Shown here: positions 17,469 through 26,467 of the stretch, piece by piece
Position numbering within the stretch: the stretch's first letter is position 1
Layout of the letters: each line of letters begins with the position of its first letter
Assembly (NCBI GenBank): GCA_964393335.1
Contig: CAYMTN010000027.1
Location: 1 to 35,099, forward strand
Length of the DNA: 35,099 bases
Reading direction: 5' to 3'
DNA from: CAYMTN01 sp964393335
Lineage (GTDB): Bacteria; Chloroflexota; Anaerolineae; Aggregatilineales; Aggregatilineaceae
The notes under the pieces: model-generated
The model's input: only the letters and a program-made list of their open reading frames with translations
Databases searched by the model: none
Told to the model about the DNA's origin: nothing
Made by a program: the position numbers and the translations under genes

Positions 17469-18521
17469 TCAGATATCTTGCACGTCCAACACGATCTTGA
17501 TGGTATCGGGCTGGTCCTGATCGACGATCTCAAACGCGCGAGTCACGTCGTGCATGGACATCTGATGCGTGATCAGCAAATCGGGATGCAACACGCCCTT
17601 CGACATCATACGAATCGCGCGTGGAAACTCGCCCATCGTAACACGCGTTGCGATAATCTCGGCTTCTTTGATCACTAATGTCTTAAAATGCACTGCGGAG
17701 CATTGTTCGCCCAACCCCGCCGTGACGATACGCCCGCCGTTCCGCACCATCTGCACAGCCTGTGCGAGCGGGGATTCTTGCCCATCGATGGTATGGTAAT
17801 GACCGACAGCCTCGATCACACAATCCGCACCCGCGTTCCCGGTGAGTTCCATCACCGCCTCGACCGGATCGGTTTCCATCACGTTGATCGTATGATCTGC
17901 GCCGAGCTTGCGCGCGGTGTCCAACCGGAAAGGTTGCAGATCGATGGCGATGGTCAGGCCCGGACTGGCCGAATGACAGAGCACATCCAGGATTGAAAGG
18001 CCCAGTTTGCCCGCGCCCAACAGCACGACGATTTCCCCCGGTTGTACACGCCCGCGCTGTAGAACGTGATGCCCTAACCCGTACATTTCCACCATCGGAG
18101 CGTGAGCCATTGGTACGCTGTCCGGCAGCTTGAGTACATGGTTTGCCGGGGCGGCGACATATTGCCCGTAGCCGCCCTCAAGATCGACGCCAAGCAGCTT
18201 CAACGAGCGGCAGGCGTTGATGTGCCCGGACAGACACGCCGGGCACGCGTGGCATGAGAGGATCGGATCGACGACGACACGTTCGCCGACGGCGATCCCC
18301 TCCACATGCGCGCCGATTTCCTCGACTATGCCGCCGAATTCGTGTCCCTGGATCGCGGGATATGTCACGCGGTTATGAAATTCGCCCCGGTAGATGTGTA
18401 GATCGGTGCCACAAATACCCGCGTACTGGGATTTCACCAGTACGTCATCTGGCCCGATGTGCGGGTCAGCCGCATCGCCAACCCGAATATCGTTGTCGCC
18501 GTAAAGAATGCCCGCTTTCAT
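17469..18521 (-). CDS. Zinc-dependent alcohol/polyol dehydrogenase (MDR family)
   Basis: A 350-residue medium-chain dehydrogenase with an AAAGGAG ribosome site 4 bases before the ATG. Catalytic zinc ligands appear in GICGTD (Cys about 37) and GHEFGG. The structural zinc lobe is CHACPACLSGHINAC, with four cysteines in the C-x2-C-x2-C-x7-C pattern. The NAD(P) Rossmann site is LLGAGKLGLS, ending in an acidic residue in AIDLQ, which favours NAD. The family includes sorbitol, threonine and butanediol dehydrogenases, and the substrate cannot be chosen from sequence alone. The neighbouring ketopantoate-reductase-like gene lies on the same strand, 144 bases upstream, with no evident shared pathway. 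Confidence 0.8.
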   Translation of the reverse strand: MKAGILYGDNDIRVGDAADPHIGPDDVLVKSQYAGICGTDLHIYRGEFHNRVTYPAIQGHEFGGIVEEIGAHVEGIAVGERVVVDPILSCHACPACLSGHINACRSLKLLGVDLEGGYGQYVAAPANHVLKLPDSVPMAHAPMVEMYGLGHHVLQRGRVQPGEIVVLLGAGKLGLSILDVLCHSASPGLTIAIDLQPFRLDTARKLGADHTINVMETDPVEAVMELTGNAGADCVIEAVGHYHTIDGQESPLAQAVQMVRNGGRIVTAGLGEQCSAVHFKTLVIKEAEIIATRVTMGEFPRAIRMMSKGVLHPDLLITHQMSMHDVTRAFEIVDQDQPDTIKIVLDVQDI

Positions 18522-18665
18522 GATGCTCCTTTGCTACAACAGACAGTGTATTTACGTTTGCGATCTGTGGCTTTCGCCGTAGATGTAGCGGCTATTGTAC
18601 CCCTAAAAGACACCCGGTCACTGAAAGAGGCCGCTCGATCGGACTGGAACTGGTTGGAGACATGT

Positions 18666-19592
18666 TTAGGTAACCGCCGGGAATTGTTCAATCGCTTTGA
18701 TAGCGTGCAGCATGACCTCGTTGACGGGGGTCGGGAGATTATAGGTCGCACCCAACGCTACCACTTTGCCCGCGAAAATATCAACCTCTGTGGGGCGACC
18801 GGCTTCGATATCCTGCAACATGGACGTTTTGCCCTGCGGGTGCAGCGTATTCAGGACTTTGTACCACTCGGCAATGTCTTCCGGCACCAGGTTGACCCGG
18901 GCCGCCTGAGCGAGGGCGATCACTTCGTACATGGCTGCTTCCATAATGGCCTGGGCATGCGCTGAGGTCTGGAATACGCCATAGGGTGCGCGCAAGATGG
19001 CGGAGGTCTGGTTGATGCCCACGTTGACCATGAATTTCCACCACATCATGCGCAGCATGTCAGGCGGGGTGCTGTTAGGAATCTCCGCCCGATCCAACAA
19101 GGCTTGAATCCGCCGGACACGCCCGCTGAGAACGGTATTGTCCGCTTCGCCAAACACCAGCGTGCCTAGCTTGCTGAAATTGACGACATTGCCGCTGTGT
19201 TGGGCATCAATGCCTACCGCGATGGCGTAGAGCACCTTATCCATGCCATATGCCGCCCCCAGGACAGGCTCACTATCCAGACCGTTCATCACCGAGAGGA
19301 TCGCCGTGTTGTCGCCCACCCGATTCTTGAGCAGGGGGAGCGCGTCGGCCAATTGGTGGTGTTTGAGCGCGACGATAATCAGGTCGGCGTGGGGAGCGGG
19401 GTCATCCGGGGCGAGGACGGGAATGGTGTAGCGCGTGTGGTTGACCACCACCCCCTCGCGTTTGAGCCGGTCGAGGCGGTCCCCGGTGGCGACAAATGCG
19501 GCGCAGGCTGGATCCAGGTCATAGAACCGGCTGGCATACGCAGCACCCAGTGCCCCGGCTCCCAGGATGGCAACGGTCTTGGCAGATGTCAT
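18666..19592 (-). CDS. panE: 2-dehydropantoate 2-reductase-like protein (PanE family)
   Basis: A 308-residue protein from the ATG at 19592, which has GGGAGA 7 bases upstream. The longer open frame adds over 100 residues that look non-coding. The NADP-binding motif ILGAGALGAAYASRF is at residues 9-23. A lysine in ALKHHQLADALPLL and the C-terminal block KTSMLQDIEAGRPTEVDIFA are typical of ketopantoate reductases, which make pantoate for CoA synthesis. No other pantothenate genes are nearby, and many PanE-like proteins act on other 2-keto acids, so the exact substrate is uncertain. Confidence 0.75.
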   Translation of the reverse strand: MTSAKTVAILGAGALGAAYASRFYDLDPACAAFVATGDRLDRLKREGVVVNHTRYTIPVLAPDDPAPHADLIIVALKHHQLADALPLLKNRVGDNTAILSVMNGLDSEPVLGAAYGMDKVLYAIAVGIDAQHSGNVVNFSKLGTLVFGEADNTVLSGRVRRIQALLDRAEIPNSTPPDMLRMMWWKFMVNVGINQTSAILRAPYGVFQTSAHAQAIMEAAMYEVIALAQAARVNLVPEDIAEWYKVLNTLHPQGKTSMLQDIEAGRPTEVDIFAGKVVALGATYNLPTPVNEVMLHAIKAIEQFPAVT

Positions 19593-19992
19593 GAGGGTTT
19601 CTCCCTGTGGCGATGTGATGATTGGACGGCCTGTGAGCGATATTGTACCCACAAACCAGCCCCATGTGACCACACGGCTCAATGAGTCTGGTTCGACGAA
19701 GGAGATGTGAGAACGAGGCGAGGATGCTGCGTTGTGCCACCAGAGTCTCTCACGCGGAGCGGAGCGGGCACACGCGGCTTTTCCACATCCGCGCGGCAAG
19801 TTTGAGGCATACCCTAATTGTTTACGAGGAATTCTCATATTATACTGTCTATGTGGCATGCTGGTATCAGGCAATATTTCACACTCAGAAAAGTTTCCCC
19901 AGTCACTAGTTAGACATGCCAACCCTATTAAAAATAAACGGTTACAAATATCTGATTAACCGATTGTTAGTTGATTTATACTGGAGATCATC
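19593..19992. other. Divergent intergenic region, 400 bp
   Basis: It separates the minus-strand PanE-like gene from the start of the tagging operon. No gene is supported. It is more AT-rich toward the right and contains the promoter candidate given separately, leaving a leader of about 140 bases before the ATPase gene. GGAG lies 6 bases before the ATG at 19993. Confidence 0.6.
19818..19846 (+). promoter_or_regulatory. Sigma-70-type promoter for the tagging operon
   Basis: TTGTTT at 19818-19823, a spacer of 17 bases, then TATACT at 19841-19846. The predicted transcript start is near 19853. A second TATACT at 19977 is too close to the ATG to serve. Confidence 0.6.
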
Positions 19993-22932
19993 ATGCCTGA
20001 AAATCGGGACCCTTCCGTCGAGGTCGATATTGTTGGTGGCCCTATTTCGCGGCACGAATACCAGGAACTCAAACGGGCAGCGCAGACTAATCATTGGGAG
20101 CGGGTGCTGTTTTACGCGGCAGATGGCCAGATTGGGAGCGCGCGCCAGCTACGCGATCAGCTTCTCAAACGTGCCCATCCTGACATGTTTGACGACACTG
20201 AGAAGATCAAGCGTGAGGCAGCGGCCAAACAGCAGGAAGACCCCTGGGAAGCAGTGCTTTACCTGGCGCACGTTGGCGAAGTTGATGCAGCGCGCGAGCT
20301 ACTCAGTTCGTTGTTGGCACAGATCAAGCAGCAGCTCGACCAACTACAGGCCGGACCACCGACGATCATGCAGGGCATACTTTACCGTGCTCCAGATGAA
20401 AATGGGCGTGTGGTGGTAGGGGCCGGTGGCGGGCGGTTCGAGGTCGAAGTGCGGATCGATCCCAAACCCTCTGACGAGGAATTTGTACCCGGTAGGGAGG
20501 TATGGGTCGATCGCGAAACGTTCGCCGTCGTGCGCCTGGAAAATACCTTCGTGACTTTGATTGACGGCGTGCTGCTGGGTGCGGTCGATGAGGATCGTTA
20601 TCTGGTGGGCGTGGCCGGGCAGCGTATGGAAGTGGATATGTGGACCATGCCCCGGCCCGATGACAAAGAATTGATTCCGGGCCGCGAGGTTTGGGTCGAT
20701 CAGCAAACTTACGACATATTTAAGCTGCGCGATACGTATGTGCAGGGCGAAACTGCCGACGTGCTTGAAGTGCTCGAAGATGACGAGGACCTGCTGCCAG
20801 AACGCGCCACGCGTACGCTGAAGCTGAAGATCAGCACCGGGCAGGGGGAAAACATCATCGAGGGCTTGCCCGGCTTGCGTGATGAAGAAATCGGCGTAGG
20901 CGACAAGGTGCGTATCCTGCCGGGACTGGGCATTGCTGTCGAACTGCTCGAACATGGCAACAAGGAGTTGTTCCTGGGCGAGCTGCCGGACGTTACCTAC
21001 GATGATATTGGCGGCCTGGAAAAAGAAATCGAGCAGATTTATGAGGCTATCGAAGCGCCGTATATCTTTGCGAACATATTCCGCCGCTACCGCCTCGAAC
21101 GTCCTAAAGGAATCCTGCTGCACGGCCCGCCTGGGTGCGGCAAGACGATGATCGCCAAAGCGATTGCCAACAGCCTTTCGAAGAACATCGAACGCAGCCT
21201 CAACGAGAATCGTGTTGCGATCAAACTGCTGATGCACCTGAACGCGGGCAAGTCGGTCGATGATGAAGAAATCGCAGATGAATATTCTGAATGGCGACAG
21301 ATCGCAGCGGCAACCCCGCCCAACGATCAGATCGGTGATGCCGCGCTGCACCATATCCTGGGGTATTTTTTGCAGTCGCGCGGTATTTCTCTGGACCGCC
21401 TGTCCTCAGAACTGAAGCGGATTGAAGCGGCGCTGCGTGAAGGGGCGAAAAGTTACTTTATCAGCATCAAAGGCCCGGAACTACTGAGTAAATGGGTCGG
21501 CGAAGCCGAGTCCAATATCCGCAGCGTGTTTGTATCCGCGCGTGAGCGCGCCTCCGATTTTACGCCGGTCGTGCTGTTTTTCGACGAACTCGAATCGATG
21601 TTCAGCCGGCGCGGTTCGGGCATTTCCAGCGACATCCAGAAGACTATCGTGCCGCAGTTGCTCGCTGAGATCGATGGTGTCGAAGAGGCGCGAAATCTCG
21701 TGGTGATTGGAGCCACCAACCGCCTTGATCTGGTGGACCCGGCGGTTCAACGTCCAGGGCGCATGGACTTCAAGATCGAGATTCCGCGCCCTGATCGTGA
21801 GGGCGCACGAGCCATCCTGACCCGCTATCTGACTCCTGATGTTCCTTTTGCCACGCGCGCGCTGCGGCTGTCTCCCGATGTAGAAGAGGCGCTGGGAGGT
21901 CTTGACCGCATTCGCACCGTGCTGCCAGATTACTCTCCGGAAACGTGGCAGGTAGCCGACGCCGTAATGCCTCACAACCTTGAACAAGTCGTCGTAGGCG
22001 CGCTCGAAAGCCTGGAATCCCGGATTCCCGGCGCGCGAATGACGTTGTGGCTCAACGAGTTTTACCGGATGCCACAGGACACCCGGCGCACGCCGCAAGA
22101 GCTGGACGTGTGCGCACAGGTGGGATTTGCCCCGGATGCCAAACCGGAAGAACGCGAGGTGAGTAAGGATGCGTCATGGGTTGTCGTGCGCCAGAATACG
22201 CGGCAATTGGACCAGTCCCTTGACGGCAGTTTTCAGACCGCGATCTGGCCGCTGTGCGCATTCTATGATCCGCAACGGGTGTGGGGGGCGTTGACGCTGG
22301 AGTATGTGGTCGATGTGCCTGACGCGCTGGTCGATTATATTGAGGCGCACTGGCTGCCGATGATTGCGGCGGTGATTCAAGCGCGCCGCATCGAGACTGA
22401 ACGACTGACACACTTGATGCTGGACCTGTTATACCACCCCAACAGCCGCATTGAGATCATCGAGCTGGCAAAAACTGAAGGCCAGAAACAGCAGCGCCCG
22501 CTGAGTCTGAGCAAACCACTCAAGGAGATTCTCAGCGGTGCGATGCTGGATAACATCGTCGCCCGCGCCAAACGTTATGCCGTGAACGCCGAAATGGCGT
22601 ATCTCGAGTCGCGCAATGGAAGACCATCTTCTCGTGGGAACGATGCGGAGGAAAAACTTGATCAATTGGGCGTTTCGTGGCAAATGCTGCGCAAGGCCAT
22701 CCAGAAAGAATGCGACGAGAGCAAAAATCAGTACATTGCCGAACTCGAAGCTGGAAGACCCGCTTATGAACGACGGGGCTACATGGATTCCGAGCAGTAT
22801 CAGATCGACGTCATCCTGGCTGAAGACGCGGACCTGAGCGAAGTGGACTGGCTGATCACCAACTTCGCCAAAAAGTTTGATTGGCGGCGCAAGACTGGTT
22901 GGGTTCCGGTTAGAGAAGCGGGGCAATCATGA
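19993..22932 (+). CDS. arc: ARC/Mpa-like AAA ATPase with extended N- and C-terminal regions
   Basis: A 979-residue ATPase; Mycobacterium Mpa has about 609. Residues 1-95 contain two similar helical units (WERVLFYAADGQIGSARQL and WEAVLYLAHVGEVDAAREL), then a short coiled coil and OB-like domains to about 340, including the internal repeats VPGREVWVDRETFAVVRL and IPGREVWVDQQTYDIFKL. The AAA domain opens with VTYDDIGGLEKEIEQI. Walker A is GPPGCGKT at 378-385, the pore loop is KWVG at 500-503, Walker B FFDE ends at 532, sensor 1 is IGATNR, and RPGRMD follows. About 75 extra residues lie between Walker A and the pore loop. The C-terminal part contains SGAMLDNIVARAKRYAV, as in Mpa. It should unfold or remodel tagged proteins. 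It ends REAGQS, without the QYL proteasome-docking tail. Confidence 0.85.
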   Translation: MPENRDPSVEVDIVGGPISRHEYQELKRAAQTNHWERVLFYAADGQIGSARQLRDQLLKRAHPDMFDDTEKIKREAAAKQQEDPWEAVLYLAHVGEVDAARELLSSLLAQIKQQLDQLQAGPPTIMQGILYRAPDENGRVVVGAGGGRFEVEVRIDPKPSDEEFVPGREVWVDRETFAVVRLENTFVTLIDGVLLGAVDEDRYLVGVAGQRMEVDMWTMPRPDDKELIPGREVWVDQQTYDIFKLRDTYVQGETADVLEVLEDDEDLLPERATRTLKLKISTGQGENIIEGLPGLRDEEIGVGDKVRILPGLGIAVELLEHGNKELFLGELPDVTYDDIGGLEKEIEQIYEAIEAPYIFANIFRRYRLERPKGILLHGPPGCGKTMIAKAIANSLSKNIERSLNENRVAIKLLMHLNAGKSVDDEEIADEYSEWRQIAAATPPNDQIGDAALHHILGYFLQSRGISLDRLSSELKRIEAALREGAKSYFISIKGPELLSKWVGEAESNIRSVFVSARERASDFTPVVLFFDELESMFSRRGSGISSDIQKTIVPQLLAEIDGVEEARNLVVIGATNRLDLVDPAVQRPGRMDFKIEIPRPDREGARAILTRYLTPDVPFATRALRLSPDVEEALGGLDRIRTVLPDYSPETWQVADAVMPHNLEQVVVGALESLESRIPGARMTLWLNEFYRMPQDTRRTPQELDVCAQVGFAPDAKPEEREVSKDASWVVVRQNTRQLDQSLDGSFQTAIWPLCAFYDPQRVWGALTLEYVVDVPDALVDYIEAHWLPMIAAVIQARRIETERLTHLMLDLLYHPNSRIEIIELAKTEGQKQQRPLSLSKPLKEILSGAMLDNIVARAKRYAVNAEMAYLESRNGRPSSRGNDAEEKLDQLGVSWQMLRKAIQKECDESKNQYIAELEAGRPAYERRGYMDSEQYQIDVILAEDADLSEVDWLITNFAKKFDWRRKTGWVPVREAGQS

Positions 22933-24524
22933 TCACGGCACAGATTATGGGTCTCGAAACGGAGTATGCCCTCTTTACCAAAGGGGCAAAACCCGCCGAT
23001 GCCCATGATTTGTTTACAGGTTGGGAACCGGCTTTTACGACCCCCTGGGACTATGGGTCAGAACGTCCCTGGCTCGACGCGCGGGGTTTTGTGCCTTCCG
23101 GGGCGACCATAGAGTCTCAGATGCCGCTGCAACTGCTGGCGACGGGCCATGTCCCCACTGAACCGCCCCTAGTTGAAGGGCTGAACAGGTATGACATACA
23201 GATTGAGACCGAAGTCGTTCCCGGCTTCATGTTGCCCAATGGTGCCCGGTTCTATCTGGATCACTTGCATCCTGAATGGAGCACCCCGGAATGTGCTGAT
23301 CCCTTGCAAGCTGTCCTCTACGACCGGGCAGGAGAAATGTGGTTGGGCGAGCTGATTACCCGGCTTAACGCCGACCGCGACGAACCGGACCACTTCACGC
23401 TCTTCAAAAACAACGTCGACGCACGCGGCAACAGTTATGGGTGTCACGAGAACTACCTGGTCGATACGCAGACGTACCGGAACATGTTTGGCCGCCAGAT
23501 GCACCGCCTGTATACCGTCCTGATTCCGTTTTTGGTATCGCGGCAGGTGTTGTGTGGCACGGGTCAGGTCGCGGAAGTGAACGGCGAATGGGGCTTTCAG
23601 ATTTCACAGCGCGGCGAGTTTTTTGCGGAAACACTGGGGCTGCAAACCACGCATGACCGACCCATTATTAACACGCGCGACGAACCACATGCTGATCCGG
23701 CGCGATTTCGACGGCTGCATGTGATCGTAGGAGACGCCAATCGCGCTGAATTCAGCACGTATATCAAAGTGGGCACGCTGGCGCTGCTGTTAGAGGCCCT
23801 GGCGGCGCGATCTGCCGGACCCTCAGGGTTGAATGTGGCGTTAGTTGATCCAGCGGTCGCGATGCAACAAGTGACCAGGGACCCGACCTGTCGCGTATCG
23901 GTGCAGTTAGATGATGGGCGGGCGTTCACTGCCATAGATCTTCAGCGTTCATGCGCCGAACTGGTCGGGCGCTACCTGGAAAATCATCCTGAGCCGGGCT
24001 ATCGGACGGCGGTGTTCGAAAATTGGATCGCTGTGTTGGATCAACTGGCGAGTGATCCGGCTGCCCTGGCGGATCGTGTTGATTGGGTCATCAAGTACCA
24101 GTTGCTACAGAACCAGATGTCTAAGAATGGCTGGGACTGGAACGATTATCGCGTGCGCGAACTGGACCTCAAGTATCACCAGATCGACTCTCAACGTAAT
24201 CTGTTCAAGACACTGACAGAAAGTGGCCTGGTCGCCACGCTGTTCGATGAGGCTACCGTTCGTACCGCCACGACAACGCCGCCGGTCAACACGCGCGCTC
24301 ACCTGCGTCTGCAATGCCTGGACCGCTTTCGAGATGACATCCAGGCTATCAGTTGGGGATCGGTGGTCTTTCAGGGGCAGGCAAACCGTGTATGGCGTTG
24401 GCACTGGGATGATCCCCGTGATAATGGTCAGGCGCGGTTGGCTCCGTTTTGGAAACAGGCAACCGATCTTGAGTCGTTGGTCCGGTTGCTTTTTTTGAGC
24501 GCAGAACAGCAGACAAAGGGATAA
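22929..24524 (+). CDS. dop: Dop: Pup deamidase/depupylase
   Basis: A 531-residue carboxylate-amine-ligase-fold protein that starts on an ATGA overlap with the ATPase gene. Mg/ATP-binding acidic residues are in GLETEYA (Glu10, Glu12). The catalytic aspartate is Asp111 in NGARFYLDHLHPEW, and LFKNNVD, SYGCHENYLV, VSRQVLCGTGQV and INTRDEPHADP are family hallmarks. It is Dop and not PafA because it has the long N-terminal insert with WDYGSERPWLDARGF and the ending SWGSVVFQGQ, both as in mycobacterial Dop. Dop removes Pup from substrates, and deamidates Pup where that ends in Gln. The Pup here already ends in Glu, so its likely job is depupylation. Confidence 0.88.
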   Translation: MITAQIMGLETEYALFTKGAKPADAHDLFTGWEPAFTTPWDYGSERPWLDARGFVPSGATIESQMPLQLLATGHVPTEPPLVEGLNRYDIQIETEVVPGFMLPNGARFYLDHLHPEWSTPECADPLQAVLYDRAGEMWLGELITRLNADRDEPDHFTLFKNNVDARGNSYGCHENYLVDTQTYRNMFGRQMHRLYTVLIPFLVSRQVLCGTGQVAEVNGEWGFQISQRGEFFAETLGLQTTHDRPIINTRDEPHADPARFRRLHVIVGDANRAEFSTYIKVGTLALLLEALAARSAGPSGLNVALVDPAVAMQQVTRDPTCRVSVQLDDGRAFTAIDLQRSCAELVGRYLENHPEPGYRTAVFENWIAVLDQLASDPAALADRVDWVIKYQLLQNQMSKNGWDWNDYRVRELDLKYHQIDSQRNLFKTLTESGLVATLFDEATVRTATTTPPVNTRAHLRLQCLDRFRDDIQAISWGSVVFQGQANRVWRWHWDDPRDNGQARLAPFWKQATDLESLVRLLFLSAEQQTKG

Positions 24525-24532
24525 CACATACG

Positions 24533-24760
24533 ATGCCCAACACACTGCAAGACTTACGTCGTCCCCTCAAAAAAGAAACTCCGAAAAAGGCAGGAGTGCC
24601 CATTAAGCCGCCTGAACAGGTGCCGCCTGCTTTCGAACCACCGATGCCGTCTCCGGCAGCACGTGATCCGATAGCATCATTTGCCGACCTGGAGCTGGAC
24701 GAGTTTTACGGTGATGGTCCAGAACTGGTGGAAAACTTCGTTACCGGTGGTGGCGAATAG
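24533..24760 (+). CDS. pup: Pup-like protein modifier ending in GGGE
   Basis: A 75-residue protein between dop and pafA, 8 and 9 bases from each. The N-terminal half is basic and proline-rich and looks disordered. The C-terminal part is acidic (LELDEFYGDGPELVENFV) and ends TGGGE. Pup is a small, disordered modifier whose C-terminal glutamate is linked to substrate lysines by PafA, and Mtb Pup ends FVRAYVQKGGQ. The match is short and rests on the tail, size, disorder and position, but these agree. It ends in Glu, not Gln, so it needs no deamidation. The helix that binds the ATPase coiled coil would be about residues 48-70. Confidence 0.8.
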   Translation: MPNTLQDLRRPLKKETPKKAGVPIKPPEQVPPAFEPPMPSPAARDPIASFADLELDEFYGDGPELVENFVTGGGE

Positions 24761-24769
24761 AGGACGGGG

Positions 24770-26458
24770 ATGTTCAAGCGGGTGTACAGCCTCGAAACCG
24801 AATACGCCTTGACGCACAAGGTCAGCGCAGGTATTGGCGCTGTGGCGGCCAGGGACCTGTATGGTTTGTTGAGCGAGGCATTGAAGTCTTTTGGCCCCTG
24901 GGCGGAATGTGATCCCACAACGGCACGTGAGCAAGCCTCACGCCAGCAGATCGTGCGTCTGGATGAAGGCTACTTTGTGGGCAACGGGGCCCGTTTCTAC
25001 CAGGATTCCGGCCTGGTCGAGTGGGCCGGGCCAGAGACGAGCAATCCCTGGGCAGCCCTCCTCTACGATCTGGCGGCTGATCGTGAACTGGCGGCAGCCG
25101 CGCAGGCTGTTATCCCTCAACTGGGTGAAGGTCGCCCTCTGCTGGTCAAGAACAACATCAATTATCGTACCCGGACCAGTTATGGCTGCCATGAGAATTA
25201 TTCGGTGGCGGCCCGGCTGATGGCAGGGTATGGGCAAAGACGCACGGTGGCGGCTTTGGTTCCGTTCCTGGTCACCCGCCAGATTATCTGTGGGGCCGGG
25301 CGCATTGGCTCATTTCGTGATCAGGTGTCCCCGTTGTTTTTCCAGCTTTCGCAGCGTGCCGATTTGATTACGACCGAGGCGTCAGTTGATACGCGCGAAA
25401 ACCGGCCCATCGTCAACACGCGCGAGGAACCGCTCGCCGATGCGCGGCGGTATGCACGGCTGCATCTGATCGTCGGCGATTCGAACATGGCGCAAATCTC
25501 CAACCTGCTCAAATTGGGCATGACGGGGCTGGTGTTGGATATGCTCGAATCAGATGCGCCCGTGCCTGACATTCGGCTGGCGGACCCGGTCGAAGCCATT
25601 CGAGCTGTTTCCTGCGATATGACCTTCAAGCGGCAGTTGACTCTGGCCGGACGCGGCAGTGAAACCGCGCTAGGGATTCAACGCGCCTATTGGCGTGCCG
25701 CGCGCGATTTTGCCGCGCGTGAGTATCCTCACGATTCCATCGCACAGATGATCGTGACCCTGTGGCAACAGGTATTGGATCACATCGAACAGAACAACCC
25801 CGTGCTTGAGCAGATGCTGGATTGGGCAATCAAACGGCGAGTCTTGCAGGTGGGGTTGGACGAACTCAATTTCTCCTGGGACGAGATGGCAGCCTGGGAA
25901 ACAATCCTGGCCCGGACGGTGGACGTGGTGCCGCCAGAACAGGTCCCGCAGGGCGGATGGGGTGCCTGGCTGCGGCGTCAACTGGATCGTGAGAACTGGC
26001 ACTTCGTTGACGCCATGCGCTGGCAGGCCGGGTTGGAGTGGGATGACTATGGCGCTGCGCGCACGACAGCATACAAACTGCGGGCGATGGATGTTCGCTA
26101 TCACGAGATCGATCCGGAGCACAGTTTGTTTCATCGGCTGCCCGTGCAGACTGTCATTGATGACGTGGGACAAATCCATGCGGCACAACGCACACCTCCC
26201 AGCGACACACGTGCGCATGTGCGCGGTGAGGTGCTGCGGCGGGTGGCTGACCATAATCGTGAACAGCCAAAACTCATGGAAGTGGTGATGGATTGGCATT
26301 TTTTGCGTCGCAGCAATTCGTCGCGCGACCTGCACCTACCCGATCCACTTGACCATGACACGCGTGTACTGGATGACTGGCTGGGGCCTTCACGCCGGAT
26401 GCCAGGGTCCGGTGATGATCTGGAGATCGATATTTTGAGGGTCGAACCACTTGAGTAG
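24770..26458 (+). CDS. pafA: PafA-like Pup ligase
   Basis: A 562-residue member of the PafA/Dop family; Mtb PafA has about 450. It has LETEYA (Glu9, Glu11), the catalytic aspartate Asp79 in NGARFYQDSG, LVKNNINYRT, SYGCHENY, VTRQIICGAG and NTREEPLADA. It lacks the long N-terminal Dop insert, and its C-terminal part (VVMDWHFLRR, then LDHDTRVLDDWLG) aligns with the C-terminal domain of PafA, where Pup and substrates dock. It would form isopeptide bonds between the Pup C-terminal glutamate and target lysines using ATP. About 100 extra residues lie before the C-terminal domain, around DVVPPEQVPQGGWGAW. The metal-binding environment near EWAGPET departs from the usual HPEYxxxEC. Confidence 0.85.
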   Translation: MFKRVYSLETEYALTHKVSAGIGAVAARDLYGLLSEALKSFGPWAECDPTTAREQASRQQIVRLDEGYFVGNGARFYQDSGLVEWAGPETSNPWAALLYDLAADRELAAAAQAVIPQLGEGRPLLVKNNINYRTRTSYGCHENYSVAARLMAGYGQRRTVAALVPFLVTRQIICGAGRIGSFRDQVSPLFFQLSQRADLITTEASVDTRENRPIVNTREEPLADARRYARLHLIVGDSNMAQISNLLKLGMTGLVLDMLESDAPVPDIRLADPVEAIRAVSCDMTFKRQLTLAGRGSETALGIQRAYWRAARDFAAREYPHDSIAQMIVTLWQQVLDHIEQNNPVLEQMLDWAIKRRVLQVGLDELNFSWDEMAAWETILARTVDVVPPEQVPQGGWGAWLRRQLDRENWHFVDAMRWQAGLEWDDYGAARTTAYKLRAMDVRYHEIDPEHSLFHRLPVQTVIDDVGQIHAAQRTPPSDTRAHVRGEVLRRVADHNREQPKLMEVVMDWHFLRRSNSSRDLHLPDPLDHDTRVLDDWLGPSRRMPGSGDDLEIDILRVEPLE

Positions 26459-26467
26459 GAGGGCATG

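Noticed and set aside
18666..19922. N-terminal extension of the PanE-like gene to 19922
   Set aside because: The extra residues have no family match, and the ATG at 19592 has a good ribosome site and begins the NADP motif.
20344..21354. Long 336-residue open frame on the minus strand inside the ATPase gene
   Set aside because: It lies wholly within a well-supported AAA gene, has no recognisable domain, and reflects GC-rich codon bias.
22929..26458. Reading the two PafA/Dop-family genes as glutamine synthetase or GCS2-type ligases
   Set aside because: They share the fold, but SYGCHENY, NTRDEPHAD and the Dop insert are specific to the PafA/Dop family.
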